Positions 27,025 to 34,575 of a DNA stretch of 43,026 bases are shown here, one piece after another (position 1 is the first letter of the stretch; each line of letters starts with the position of its first letter). The stretch is taken from assembly GCA_012270795.1 (NCBI GenBank), contig JAAXHO010000029.1:1-43026 (forward strand), written 5' to 3'. The notes under the pieces are model-generated. The model worked only from the letters and a program-made list of their open reading frames with translations. It searched no databases and was not told the origin of the DNA. Source of the stretch: Candidatus Poribacteria bacterium (GTDB taxonomy: Bacteria > Poribacteria > WGA-4E > WGA-3G). The translations under genes and the position numbers were made by a program.

Positions 27025-27312
27025 CTATTTCATGTAACGGACTTCACCGTCTACTTCAATGGTATCAACGATCGCCATGACAACACCATCAACAGGCTTG
27101 TTGCTGGTCACACTTGTCTGGCGCGCGGAGCTGCCTGAAGCCACCAGCACAATTTCACCGATACCAGCACCTACAGCATCTACGGCGACTATATACTTCC
27201 GTTCTAATTCACCTTCTAAATTCACATCTTGGACAATCAGCAACTTACTCCCTACAAGTTTCTCATCCTTTTGCGTTGCTACGACTGTCCCTGTAACCTT
27301 TCCAAGTGTCAT
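27025..27312 (-). CDS. EutN/CcmL bacterial microcompartment vertex protein
   Basis: 95 residues over the whole pentamer-forming family: GKVTGTVVATQKDEKLVG at the start, KLLIVQDV, VAVDAVGAGIGEIVLVASGS, SSARQT and a C-terminal VDGVVMAIVDTIEVDG. BMC-P proteins cap the vertices of the icosahedral protein shell. No BMC-H/BMC-T hexamer genes or encapsulated enzymes are in the window, so this is a satellite copy. AAGGA lies six bases before the ATG. It heads the run eutN-kinase-regulator-fthC, which is not a known BMC operon layout to me. Confidence 0.92.
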   Translation of the reverse strand: MTLGKVTGTVVATQKDEKLVGSKLLIVQDVNLEGELERKYIVAVDAVGAGIGEIVLVASGSSARQTSVTSNKPVDGVVMAIVDTIEVDGEVRYMK

Positions 27313-27388
27313 TCAATATCCTTATCTCTACTTTTGTATTAGAATATGTTCTTAGTGTGTTTTGTGATATTCCCAGAGAAATTGAAAA

Positions 27389-27417
27389 TTGACAATTTCC
27401 TATCACCATGTTAAACT
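27389..27417 (+). promoter_or_regulatory. Promoter of the glycine oxidase-like gene
   Basis: TTGACA (27389-27394), a 17-base spacer and TAAACT (27412-27417). The -35 overlaps an AAATTG-A-CAATTT palindrome (27386-27398) that could be an operator. It lies in the 147-base divergent gap shared with the EutN-like gene. Confidence 0.6.
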
Positions 27418-27459
27418 ATTTATGATGACTAAGTCAAGTCAAAAAATTGGAGAATATTA

Positions 27460-28566
27460 TTGAACCAGAATATTACTGATGTAGCAATAATTGGCGGTGG
27501 TATAATTGGGTGTTCAATTGCATATCAACTTGCCAAAAAGCAAGTGGATGTGCTTGTAATTGAAAAAGCATCACGGGCGGGTACGGAAGCATCTTGGGCA
27601 GGTGCGGGGATTTTGACTTCTCACGCCTCAACACATGAACCGTATCCAGAACTCTGTCGCGCAAGTCTCGCTTTGTATCCAACCTTAGCAACAGAACTGA
27701 AAACCGAAACAGGAATTGATATTGAGTTTATCCGTTCTGGTACACTATCAGTCTTTTTTGACGAAGCAGAAGCAACAGGTCTGATCGGTTTAGCAGAACG
27801 AAGAATAAACCGAGGTTTTACTGCAGAAATTTTATCTCCCGAACAAGCATGGCAATCAGAACCTGCTATTTCAAAATCAATAGCAGGCGCAGTACTTTTC
27901 CCAGAAGATGGACATGTAAAAAATCCCAAAATGGTTACAGCCTTAACAAAGGGTGCCGCAAATTTAGGGGCAAAATTCCTGTTCGGTAATCCAATTACTG
28001 GCTTTGTCAGAGAAAATGACCGAGTTATTGGCGTGATTGTGAATGGTGAGGTTATCCACGCTGAGAAATTTGTGATTGCTGCAGGATGTTGGTCGGGTCA
28101 CTTGGTAGGATTACTTGACTTTTCTCTACCAATTTCTCCTGCTAAAGGACAGATTGTCCTGCTTGAAACAATGCCACCGATTTTTCACCGAATTATAGAC
28201 GGTCTTGGCATCTACATAGTTCCGCGTGCAGACGGAAAGATTCTGCTGGGGGCAACAGTAGAGTTTGCCGTCTACGATAAGACTCCATCAGTTGACGGGA
28301 TGAAACAGATGATTGACGCTGCCGTTAAAATTGCTCCAGAACTCGCGCAAAGTACATTTGTGCAAACTTGGGCTGGATTGCGCCCCTATTATAAGCGGGG
28401 CCCCTGTTTAGGGTATCTGCCAGGACTTGACAATGTAATTCTTGCCTCCGGCCACTATAAAAATGGTATACTTTTAGCACCAATTACGGGTCAACTCATT
28501 GCAGAACTACTTACGTCAGGTGAGACTTCTTTGTCTCTTGCTCCTTTTGCACCAACCATGAATTAA
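27460..28566 (+). CDS. thiO: Glycine oxidase-like FAD-dependent amine oxidase
   Basis: A 368-residue DAO-family flavoenzyme with N-terminal Rossmann motif VAIIGGGIIGCSIAYQLA and VLVIEKA, then ASWAGAGIL near the flavin and a C-terminal GHYKNGILLAPITG that closes the FAD site. ThiO oxidises glycine to the imine used in thiazole synthesis; other DAO members act on other amino acids, and no thi genes are adjacent, so the substrate is inferred from family resemblance. Translation appears to begin at TTG (27460), seven bases after GGAG; no upstream ATG is possible without losing the Rossmann start. Confidence 0.83.
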   Translation: MNQNITDVAIIGGGIIGCSIAYQLAKKQVDVLVIEKASRAGTEASWAGAGILTSHASTHEPYPELCRASLALYPTLATELKTETGIDIEFIRSGTLSVFFDEAEATGLIGLAERRINRGFTAEILSPEQAWQSEPAISKSIAGAVLFPEDGHVKNPKMVTALTKGAANLGAKFLFGNPITGFVRENDRVIGVIVNGEVIHAEKFVIAAGCWSGHLVGLLDFSLPISPAKGQIVLLETMPPIFHRIIDGLGIYIVPRADGKILLGATVEFAVYDKTPSVDGMKQMIDAAVKIAPELAQSTFVQTWAGLRPYYKRGPCLGYLPGLDNVILASGHYKNGILLAPITGQLIAELLTSGETSLSLAPFAPTMN

Positions 28567-28762
28567 AATATTTTCAGACACTATGACTTAGGACTATATG
28601 GTATAGGTTTTCAGTCACATACCTCAAAACTCAAAATTCGCTTCTGTTGTTCCGTTCTAAGTTTACTGTAGTTACGATGATGGTTTAAATAAAGTGCAAT
28701 ATTAAAATTGGATACTCAATTTTCAAGAAATCTAATAAATTAACCGAAACAGCGGAGGAAAA
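28567..28762. other. Intergenic region with one hairpin
   Basis: No gene seen. It has one simple hairpin, AAAATTG-GATACT-CAATTTT (28704-28723), shortly before the small membrane gene. No convincing promoter boxes were found. Confidence 0.4.
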
Positions 28763-28957
28763 ATGGAATCTACTTTTGAAGTTTTAGTCTTGACTATCAT
28801 GATAGCACTTATGATCACATTGCCATTGACAATTTTTGGGTTGTTCATGTGTTGGCGCGTGGTGCGTTCGTTTAATAAAATCGCTGATTCTATTGAAACG
28901 TTGACGCGACATAATACAAACCGAGAACAACGATCCGATCTATCAAATGATGATTGA
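28763..28957 (+). CDS. Small membrane protein, paralogue of 29334-29528
   Basis: 64 residues, family not recognised. One or two hydrophobic stretches (VLVLTIMIALMITLPLTIFGLFMCW) are followed by a charged tail with RVVRSFNKIADSIETLTRHN and an acidic end (NDD). GGAGG lies six bases before the ATG, which supports real translation. The arrangement membrane segment, W-R, R, KIAD, acidic end matches the protein encoded at 29334-29528, so the two are probable duplicates separated by MITE sequences. Confidence 0.75.
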   Translation: MESTFEVLVLTIMIALMITLPLTIFGLFMCWRVVRSFNKIADSIETLTRHNTNREQRSDLSNDD

Positions 28958-28968
28958 GATTATACTGC

Positions 28969-29082
28969 TACCATTTCTAATTGATGACCCTCTTTATCCT
29001 CGTAAGCGAGGGAAGATGAATCTCCCACAGATAAGGAGTTCTTTCAACAGGGCAAATGAAATATTATGTATTAGAAATGGTA
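28969..29082. mobile_element. MITE-like element, short variant
   Basis: TACCATTTCTAAT at the left end is mirrored by ATTAGAAATGGTA at the right, giving near-perfect terminal inverted repeats in a 114-base unit. The middle holds CCTCG-TAAG-CGAGG (28998-29011). Ends read TA-CC...GG-TA, as expected for a TA target duplication. No transposase is encoded. Confidence 0.75.
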
Positions 29083-29158
29083 TTACACAATTTCCTTAAA
29101 GGTTTATTGGGGTATAACATTAAAGTCGAGATACGATAACAAATTAATTTTCAATCTA

Positions 29159-29314
29159 ATACCATTTCTAATTGATAATATCGCATTAGTTGGAGAGATC
29201 TGGTAGGAGCGACCTCCCGGTCGCGACCAGGAGGTCGCTCCTACCGAAGAGAGGCACCCCATCCAGCAATACAGTGGAATTCCTTAATGAGATATTATTT
29301 TTTAGAATTGGTAT
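29159..29314. mobile_element. MITE with central palindrome, copy 1
   Basis: A 156-base unit with about 32-base imperfect terminal inverted repeats (ATACCATTTCTAA... and ...TTAGAATTGGTAT). Its centre is a palindrome with 16-base arms GGTAGGAGCGACCTCC (29202-29217, 29230-29245). It is the same length and largely the same sequence as 33216-33371. Its right end lies five bases before the ribosome binding site of the next small gene. Confidence 0.85.
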
Positions 29315-29333
29315 AATTAAGGAGATATTATAC

Positions 29334-29528
29334 ATGATGAATATTCAAGGTATGCAAGGATTAGCTGTATTAGCATTTTTGTGGGCACTGTTTACCGCAA
29401 TTTTATGGTTGGTTATCGGTTGGCGCGCAATGCGAGCACATGAAAAGATCGCTGATCTTTTGGAATGGATAGCGCGACAACAAAATCAGACACGTGAACC
29501 ATTTACTGGCAATAGAGATGATGATTAA
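29334..29528 (+). CDS. Small membrane protein, paralogue of 28763-28957
   Basis: 64 residues, family not recognised. A hydrophobic N-terminal segment (LAVLAFLWALFTAILWLVIGW) precedes RAMRAHEKIADLLEWIARQQ and an acidic end (DDD). The frame is open to 29190 within the MITE, but AAGGAG (29319-29324), nine bases before the ATG at 29334, decides the start; 29337 is the next codon. Size, topology and the W-R..R...KIAD motif match the neighbour at 28763. Confidence 0.75.
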   Translation: MMNIQGMQGLAVLAFLWALFTAILWLVIGWRAMRAHEKIADLLEWIARQQNQTREPFTGNRDDD

Positions 29529-29551
29529 GGATATCAAAACAGAACGAAAAC

Positions 29552-29581
29552 GACCCGTGTAAAACTTGTGTAACGCGGGTC
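29552..29581 (+). terminator. Weak hairpin after the small membrane gene
   Basis: GACCCG and CGGGTC pair across an 18-base loop in the gap before the VOC gene. No T tract follows, so it may be a simple hairpin rather than an intrinsic terminator. Confidence 0.3.
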
Positions 29582-29620
29582 ATATACTTTGATTCACCAA
29601 TTACATTTCTAAGGAGATAA

Positions 29621-30016
29621 ATGAAACCACATATCACTATCGTTACACTTGGCGTTGAAGACCTTCAGCGCGCTATTGAATTTTACCACAATGGATTAGG
29701 ATTTCCACTTATGGATGAGGGCGACACAGAGAGTATCGCATTTTTTAAGTTGGAAGGTATAATCCTTGGGCTCTATCCGAGAGACAAACTAGCTGAGGAT
29801 ATAACAATTTCTCCCGAAGGGTCAGGTTTTCAAGGATTTACACTTGCTCACAATGTCGGTTCTCCTGAGGAGGTAGACAACACCTTAGCAGAAGCGGTTG
29901 CAGCGGGGACAGAACTTGTAAAACCGGGACAGAAAGTCTTTTGGGGTGGGTATTCAGGTTACTTCAAAGACCCAGATGGGTTTTATTGGGAGGTTGCTCA
30001 TAATCCCTTTCTATAA
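29621..30016 (+). CDS. VOC-superfamily (glyoxalase-like) protein
   Basis: 131 residues with two beta-alpha-beta-beta-beta modules of the vicinal oxygen chelate fold: HITIVTLGVEDLQRAIEFYHNGLGF at the start and GYFKDPDGFYWEVAHN at the end. The first His and the C-terminal Glu fit metal-ligand positions of glyoxalase or extradiol-type members, but the reaction cannot be named. AAGGAG lies a few bases before the ATG. It is followed 55 bases later by a Gfo/Idh dehydrogenase. Confidence 0.87.
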   Translation: MKPHITIVTLGVEDLQRAIEFYHNGLGFPLMDEGDTESIAFFKLEGIILGLYPRDKLAEDITISPEGSGFQGFTLAHNVGSPEEVDNTLAEAVAAGTELVKPGQKVFWGGYSGYFKDPDGFYWEVAHNPFL

Positions 30017-30071
30017 AGTTTAATCAGTTCAAAATAATAATAACGCAAAACTGAATTTGGAGAAATATAGT

Positions 30072-31091
30072 ATGGACAAAATAAGAGTTGCTTTTATCGG
30101 TTGTGGTGGAATGTCATCTATTTTACAACAGTGTATCCCGATGATACCTGAGTTTGAATTTGTCGCTACCTGTGATCTCGTTGAAGACAAGGCGAAATCC
30201 AATGCCCGTAGATTTGGGGCACTTCGCCACTACACCGATTACAATGAGATGTTCAAAAATGAAGACCTCTATGCAGTGGCTGTTGTAGGCAGACCAGAGG
30301 ACAAACTACATCGTGACATCGGTATTGCCTGTCTCAAACAGGGTTACCATATCTATACTGAAAAACCGCCTGCAACTACATCGGAAGGCACGAAATCGTT
30401 GGTAGATGCGGCAATTGAGGCTGACAAAACGGGAATGGTCGGCACAATGTGGCGGCATGCCCCCGCGCATCAGATCGCAAAACGACTGATTGACGAAGAC
30501 GATTTTGGAACTGCCTGTCAATACCATACACGATATCTTGCCCCAGGACCTCGGCTGAATCAAGCAGGTTCGCCTTTTGCGTGGCCCTTTATGCTTGATC
30601 AGGTCATACATCCCACAGACTGCATGCGTTTCTTTATGGGACAGGTCAGTGAAGTCTATGCAGTCGGCACGATTGATGCACCCTCCAGTTGTGTGTCAAT
30701 TTCCGTGAACTTGCGTTATGAAAATGAGGGCATGGGTACGATGACACTCGGCACCGGTCCCGTTTTAGAAGCGATGGTTTTCATCAAAGGCACGAACAAT
30801 CAGGCAATCCAGGTGTTTGAGACACGTAAGTTGCGTCGGTACCGTGTCCCAACTTGGCTCGGTCATGGCGGTGGTTATGCCGACACACCAACTGAAGAGT
30901 GGAATCTCAATACAGCATATCACGGGATTAGTAGACCCGGTTATCTGGAAGAGATGCGACATTGGGCACACTCACTGAAAGCAGGGACACAACCGCATTC
31001 CAGCCTTGAAGATGCGTATCAAAATATGCGTGTTTTGGAAGCAATAAGTCAAAGCATAGTAACTGGCGAGGTAGTTAAAATATCAAATTAG
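30072..31091 (+). CDS. Gfo/Idh/MocA-family oxidoreductase
   Basis: 339 residues with an N-terminal NAD(P) Rossmann fold (RVAFIGCGGMSS, then ATCDLVEDKA) and the EKP motif (YTEKPPATT) that carries the catalytic Lys of the family. The C-terminal half is the substrate domain, with HPTDCMRFF. Members oxidise sugars, inositols or related polyols; the substrate is unknown. The ATG at 30072 follows TTGGAG by nine bases, as in the ceramidase-like gene; the frame is open to a TTG at 30057 inside that site. Confidence 0.9.
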   Translation: MDKIRVAFIGCGGMSSILQQCIPMIPEFEFVATCDLVEDKAKSNARRFGALRHYTDYNEMFKNEDLYAVAVVGRPEDKLHRDIGIACLKQGYHIYTEKPPATTSEGTKSLVDAAIEADKTGMVGTMWRHAPAHQIAKRLIDEDDFGTACQYHTRYLAPGPRLNQAGSPFAWPFMLDQVIHPTDCMRFFMGQVSEVYAVGTIDAPSSCVSISVNLRYENEGMGTMTLGTGPVLEAMVFIKGTNNQAIQVFETRKLRRYRVPTWLGHGGGYADTPTEEWNLNTAYHGISRPGYLEEMRHWAHSLKAGTQPHSSLEDAYQNMRVLEAISQSIVTGEVVKISN

Positions 31092-31102
31092 TGGAGGTAG
31101 GC

Positions 31103-31303
31103 ATGGAAAAATTAGATCGGATCCAGATTAATCCCAAGATTTGCCTCGGACAACCTGTGGTTCGAGGCACTCGAATCACAGTGAGTGTAATTCTCAAATT
31201 GTTAGTCAGCGATAAATCAATTGATGATATTATTGAGATGTATCCAGAGTTAGAGATTCCTGATGTTCAGGAGGCTATGAAGTATGCCTATGGGAAAATG
31301 TGA
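31103..31303 (+). CDS. DUF433 protein, antitoxin-like
   Basis: 66 residues. The signature RIQINPKICLGQPVVRGTRITV and the C-terminal helix-turn-helix-like region (DIIEMYPELEIPDVQEAMKYA) cover the whole DUF433 domain. DUF433 genes usually precede a DUF5615 PIN-like toxin gene; here that partner is absent and a zinc-ribbon protein gene follows after about 24 bases. The ATG at 31103 is five bases after GGAGG; a GTG at 31091 would lie in the preceding stop region. Confidence 0.88.
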   Translation: MEKLDRIQINPKICLGQPVVRGTRITVSVILKLLVSDKSIDDIIEMYPELEIPDVQEAMKYAYGKM

Positions 31304-31327
31304 TACAAAAAGAAAGTGAGGTAAACC

Positions 31328-32227
31328 ATTACGAATTGGGCACCACGAGTAAAACCTATCAAAATCCGTAGTTTATACCGATTTGCACGGCTTGGCATCT
31401 ATGATGATATGTTACTACACGATGTCGGTTGGGAACTTTATGCTCGTTGCGCAGATATTGTAACGGTCAATAATGTTTATCGGGATGGACGCGTCCCTTG
31501 TCCACAATGCAAGACAAAGATAACGAGGCGGATTGACCCACTCTTTAGTACTGGTGAAGGTGGGACGCACGAGACATGGTTCCATTGTTCACATTGTGGA
31601 GAACGGTTGCTATGGCGTGATTGCCGTCTAGCTCTGCGTGACACACCACGATGTTTTTCATGCCGTTCCGTCTTGCAGCAAAATACCGATTTGCAGTGTG
31701 CTTGCGGTAAAAGTTGGTCCCCCGAAGCATACAAACGGTCTGTAAGAACCAGAATTCGTTTACCTTGTCCGCACTGTTTAAACCTGGTCCGCAGACTGGA
31801 TAAACTCCCTATAACGCCAACGGTCAAACATCGGCGACCTGAACCTGAATTACAATGTCCGAAATGCCAAGGAAAGGCGTTACATGTGCCTGGCAACATT
31901 CAGTGCACAGTCTGTGGATACAAACGTAGATGGCGAGATTATCGCAAAAGCCTGAAAAAGAAGGATGAAAAATTGACTTGCACGGACTGCGGATATTCGT
32001 TTAGATGGCAAGTTTGGCGTAAAAGCACTCGGACACTCAGAACAGGCAATCCAAAACCTGCCCGTGAATTTGTCCAAAAATGGCTCAGATGCTACACACC
32101 ACAACAACGTATGATACAGGTTGATACCTTACTTCAAACATTGCATGGTAGAGGCCCTTTAGCACCGTTGTTTATTGATAGCGGAGAACGTTGCATCCGA
32201 GAGATGCTTGATAATTTAGCGTCATAA
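31328..32227 (+). CDS. Multi-zinc-ribbon protein, probable ATT start
   Basis: The family is not recognised. About 299 residues carry repeated CxxC knuckles (CPQC, CSHC, CFSC, CAC, CPHC, CPKC, CTVC, CTDC), giving several zinc ribbons in a basic protein, and a non-ribbon C-terminal helix region (from about 235). A nucleic-acid-binding role is inferred. The first ATG is at 31409, but the same frame upstream reads TNWAPRVKPIKIRSLYRFA and runs into GIYDD without a stop, back to a TAA at 31322. GAGG (31318-31321) sits six bases before ATT (31328), so ATT is the likely start. A lost ATG or an annotation start at 31409 are the alternatives. It follows the DUF433 gene. Confidence 0.75.
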   Translation: MTNWAPRVKPIKIRSLYRFARLGIYDDMLLHDVGWELYARCADIVTVNNVYRDGRVPCPQCKTKITRRIDPLFSTGEGGTHETWFHCSHCGERLLWRDCRLALRDTPRCFSCRSVLQQNTDLQCACGKSWSPEAYKRSVRTRIRLPCPHCLNLVRRLDKLPITPTVKHRRPEPELQCPKCQGKALHVPGNIQCTVCGYKRRWRDYRKSLKKKDEKLTCTDCGYSFRWQVWRKSTRTLRTGNPKPAREFVQKWLRCYTPQQRMIQVDTLLQTLHGRGPLAPLFIDSGERCIREMLDNLAS

Positions 32228-32348
32228 GTTTGGGCTTAGTTTTACATATCATAGGAATTCTTAAAACTAAATAACCCTGTTACTGTAGTTTGTGCTATTG
32301 CAGCGAAATGTGATTACTTTGTCCCACAGAGGATTGAGAGGGTTGATA

Positions 32349-33173
32349 ATGTCTGAAGGTCAGGTGGTTCGAAAGACGGAGACACCCGCCACGATCGAAT
32401 CGTTACAAGCTGATTTTACAACACTTGGTATTGAAAAAGGAATGGTCTTACTCGTCCATTCATCCTTGAGCGCGATGGGGTGGGTCTGTGGCGGTGCCGT
32501 CGCTGTCATTATGGCACTTCAAGAGGTCTTGGGGGAAACTGGCACGCTTGTAATGCCGACCCACTCGACCGACCTCAGCGATCCGAGTCAATGGGAGAAT
32601 CCCCCAGTGCCTGAATCGTGGTGGCAAACGATACGCGAGACGATGCCTGCTTATGACCCTAATTTGACCCCTACCCGCTCAATGGGCAAAATTGCTGAAA
32701 CCTTCCGAAAACAGAGCTGCGTTCTCCGAAGCGCACATCCACAGAGTTCTTTTTGTGCAAGCGGTCCCCAAGCATTGGACATCATAAATGAGCATTCCTT
32801 GGCTTATGGTATGGGTGAAAATTCACCGCTTACCAGAATCTACGATTTACAAGGTTATGTTCTGCTCCTCGGTGTTGATCATTCGAGTAATACATCCATA
32901 CATCTTGCAGAATATCGGGCGGACTTTCCAGGCAAACACTTTGTCCAAGAAGGTGCCCCAATCTCACAGGCGGGGTCAAGGATATGGACCACCTTTGAAG
33001 ATATCCATGTAGACGCTTCAGATTTCGATCGTCTCGGCAAGGATTTTTTGCGTTCTGATACAGGCAAAGTAGTTCGGTGCGGCAAGGTCGGCATAGCGGA
33101 TTGCCAGCTCATGCCACAACGCGCTGTCGTTGACTTCGCCATTGAGTGGCTTGAGAAAAATAGACAAGGATAA
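32349..33173 (+). CDS. AAC(3)-family N-acetyltransferase
   Basis: 274 residues of the aminoglycoside 3-N-acetyltransferase fold: LLVHSSLSAMGWVCGG, TLVMPTHS, then LRSAHPQSSFCASG and LLLGVDHSSNTSIHLAEY, the last containing the family Thr/Ser-His active-site segment. Many environmental members acetylate amines other than antibiotics, so resistance should not be assumed. The ATG at 32349 lies behind a GAGAGGG site; the frame is open to a TTG at 32292. It stands alone between the zinc-ribbon gene and a MITE. Confidence 0.88.
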   Translation: MSEGQVVRKTETPATIESLQADFTTLGIEKGMVLLVHSSLSAMGWVCGGAVAVIMALQEVLGETGTLVMPTHSTDLSDPSQWENPPVPESWWQTIRETMPAYDPNLTPTRSMGKIAETFRKQSCVLRSAHPQSSFCASGPQALDIINEHSLAYGMGENSPLTRIYDLQGYVLLLGVDHSSNTSIHLAEYRADFPGKHFVQEGAPISQAGSRIWTTFEDIHVDASDFDRLGKDFLRSDTGKVVRCGKVGIADCQLMPQRAVVDFAIEWLEKNRQG

Positions 33174-33215
33174 GCTGAAACTATGCCTGATGCAAAATAT
33201 CCGTATATCAACTTA

Positions 33216-33371
33216 TACCATTTCTAAAATATAATTTCTCATTAGCTGCGGAGAACTGGTAGGAGCGACCTCCCGGTCGCGACCGGGAGGTCGCTCCTAC
33301 CGAAGAGAGACACCTCAACCAGCAATAACAGTGGAATTCCTTAATGAGACAATATTTTTTAGAATTGGTAT
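33216..33371. mobile_element. MITE with perfect 44-base palindrome, copy 2
   Basis: A 156-base unit with TACCATTTCTAA... / ...TTAGAATTGGTA terminal inverted repeats. The centre (33258-33301) is a perfect 44-base palindrome starting GGTAGGAGCGACCTCCCGG. It matches copy 1 at 29159-29314 in length and sequence. Both ends carry TA, consistent with TA target duplication as in IS630/mariner-derived elements. Non-coding. Confidence 0.88.
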
Positions 33372-33397
33372 TACTAACTCGGTAACAAACTAAAAAC

Positions 33398-33425
33398 TTG
33401 ACATACTTTTTGCTTTTCGTATAAT
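33398..33425 (+). promoter_or_regulatory. Consensus sigma70 promoter of the DNA methyltransferase
   Basis: TTGACA (33398-33403), a 16-base spacer and TATAAT (33420-33425): both boxes are perfect. A palindrome GTAGT-TTAG-ACTAC (33436-33449) lies just downstream of the expected start near 33432 and could be an operator. The -35 is 26 bases from the MITE end. Confidence 0.8.
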
Positions 33426-33513
33426 GAACTATATAGTAGTTTAGACTACAAAGTTGCTGTTTTCATATTTTGCCTGCTCTCCACAAAGACTCTGAAGGGA
33501 CAAAAGCAAACTG

Positions 33514-34557
33514 ATGAATTTTGACCAAATGCGAAACATAGACTTAAAAAAAGAACTCAAAAATCGCGGGTTGAAAGGTTACTCATCGCTAAAGAAAGCG
33601 GAATTGATTGAGTATCTTTCCACAGGAATTCATTCACTGAAAAACACTAACGAATCTATAGAGATAGTCAAAGACAAAATACATGAACCTTTTTCTGAAG
33701 ATACTGAATATTCAACAACACTATTAAGCAAGACATACAAAAAACTTCCGATAAATCAGATTCTATCGGGCGATTGCTTACAGATATTGCCTACTTTTCC
33801 AGATGGTGTCTTTGATTGTTGTATCACCGACCCACCTTTCAATATGTCCAAAAAGAAAGGATTGGGTTGGGCATTTAGCTCCCATGTCACTATGCAAGAA
33901 CAGTGGGATATATTTTCCAAAGATGATTATTTTCAGTTCTCGGTAGATTGGATTAGAGAAGTGTTGAGAGTTCTAAAGACAAATGGAAACCTATTCATTT
34001 TTGGATCGTTTCACTGCATTTTTACAATTGGTTTTATTCTCCAAAACCTGTTTGACAGAAGGATTATCTCACAGCTTGTGTGGTATAAACCAAATGCGCA
34101 GCCTAATATTACCTGTCGAATGTTTACTGAGTCTACGGAGTTTATCATTTGGGCAGTCAACAATGAAAGCAAAAAAGCAAAAAACTGGACATTCAATTAT
34201 GAAACAATGAAGGGGATGAACAGTGACAAGCAGATGCGAAACATGTGGGAAATTCCGCTTACGCTACGATCAGAGCGAAAGCATGGTAAACATCCTTCTC
34301 AAAAACCTGTAGCAGTTGTCAATCGGATTATGTTGGCAGGAACTAATGAAGGCGATCTCATTCTTGACCCATTCTCAGGTTCTGGGACCACAGCAGTCGT
34401 TGCGGATCAGCATAACCGCAAATGGATAATGATTGAGAAGGACGACACATATAACCAAATTGCCCAAATGCGTATTGATGAGTTGTCTAATAGGTTATTT
34501 GAGGAAAACCTAATAAAATCACAAAATTTGATCAGTCATGGATCTTACGTTGGATAG
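33514..34557 (+). CDS. SAP-domain DNA methyltransferase (orphan)
   Basis: 347 residues. The N-terminal 45 residues form a SAP/Rho_N-type DNA-binding helix pair (DLKKELKNRGLKGYSSLKKAELIEYL). The catalytic motif CITDPPFN (motif IV) comes first, and the AdoMet-binding motif DPFSGSGTT (motif I) lies near the C-terminus, so the order is beta-class. DPPF fits an adenine-N6 or cytosine-N4 methylase of the PF01555 family. No restriction endonuclease gene is adjacent, so a regulatory or protective role is inferred. A near-perfect promoter precedes it. PhyH follows after 18 bases. Confidence 0.88.
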   Translation: MNFDQMRNIDLKKELKNRGLKGYSSLKKAELIEYLSTGIHSLKNTNESIEIVKDKIHEPFSEDTEYSTTLLSKTYKKLPINQILSGDCLQILPTFPDGVFDCCITDPPFNMSKKKGLGWAFSSHVTMQEQWDIFSKDDYFQFSVDWIREVLRVLKTNGNLFIFGSFHCIFTIGFILQNLFDRRIISQLVWYKPNAQPNITCRMFTESTEFIIWAVNNESKKAKNWTFNYETMKGMNSDKQMRNMWEIPLTLRSERKHGKHPSQKPVAVVNRIMLAGTNEGDLILDPFSGSGTTAVVADQHNRKWIMIEKDDTYNQIAQMRIDELSNRLFEENLIKSQNLISHGSYVG

Positions 34558-34575
34558 CCTCAAGGAGAAAGTGAA

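Noticed and set aside
22328-27312. A complete cobalamin-dependent microcompartment locus
   Set aside because: PduO-type enzyme and one EutN-like protein are present, but no hexameric shell genes, diol dehydratase or aldehyde dehydrogenase.
32349-33173. Antibiotic resistance gene
   Set aside because: The AAC(3) fold is clear, but environmental members often have other substrates and there is no resistance context.
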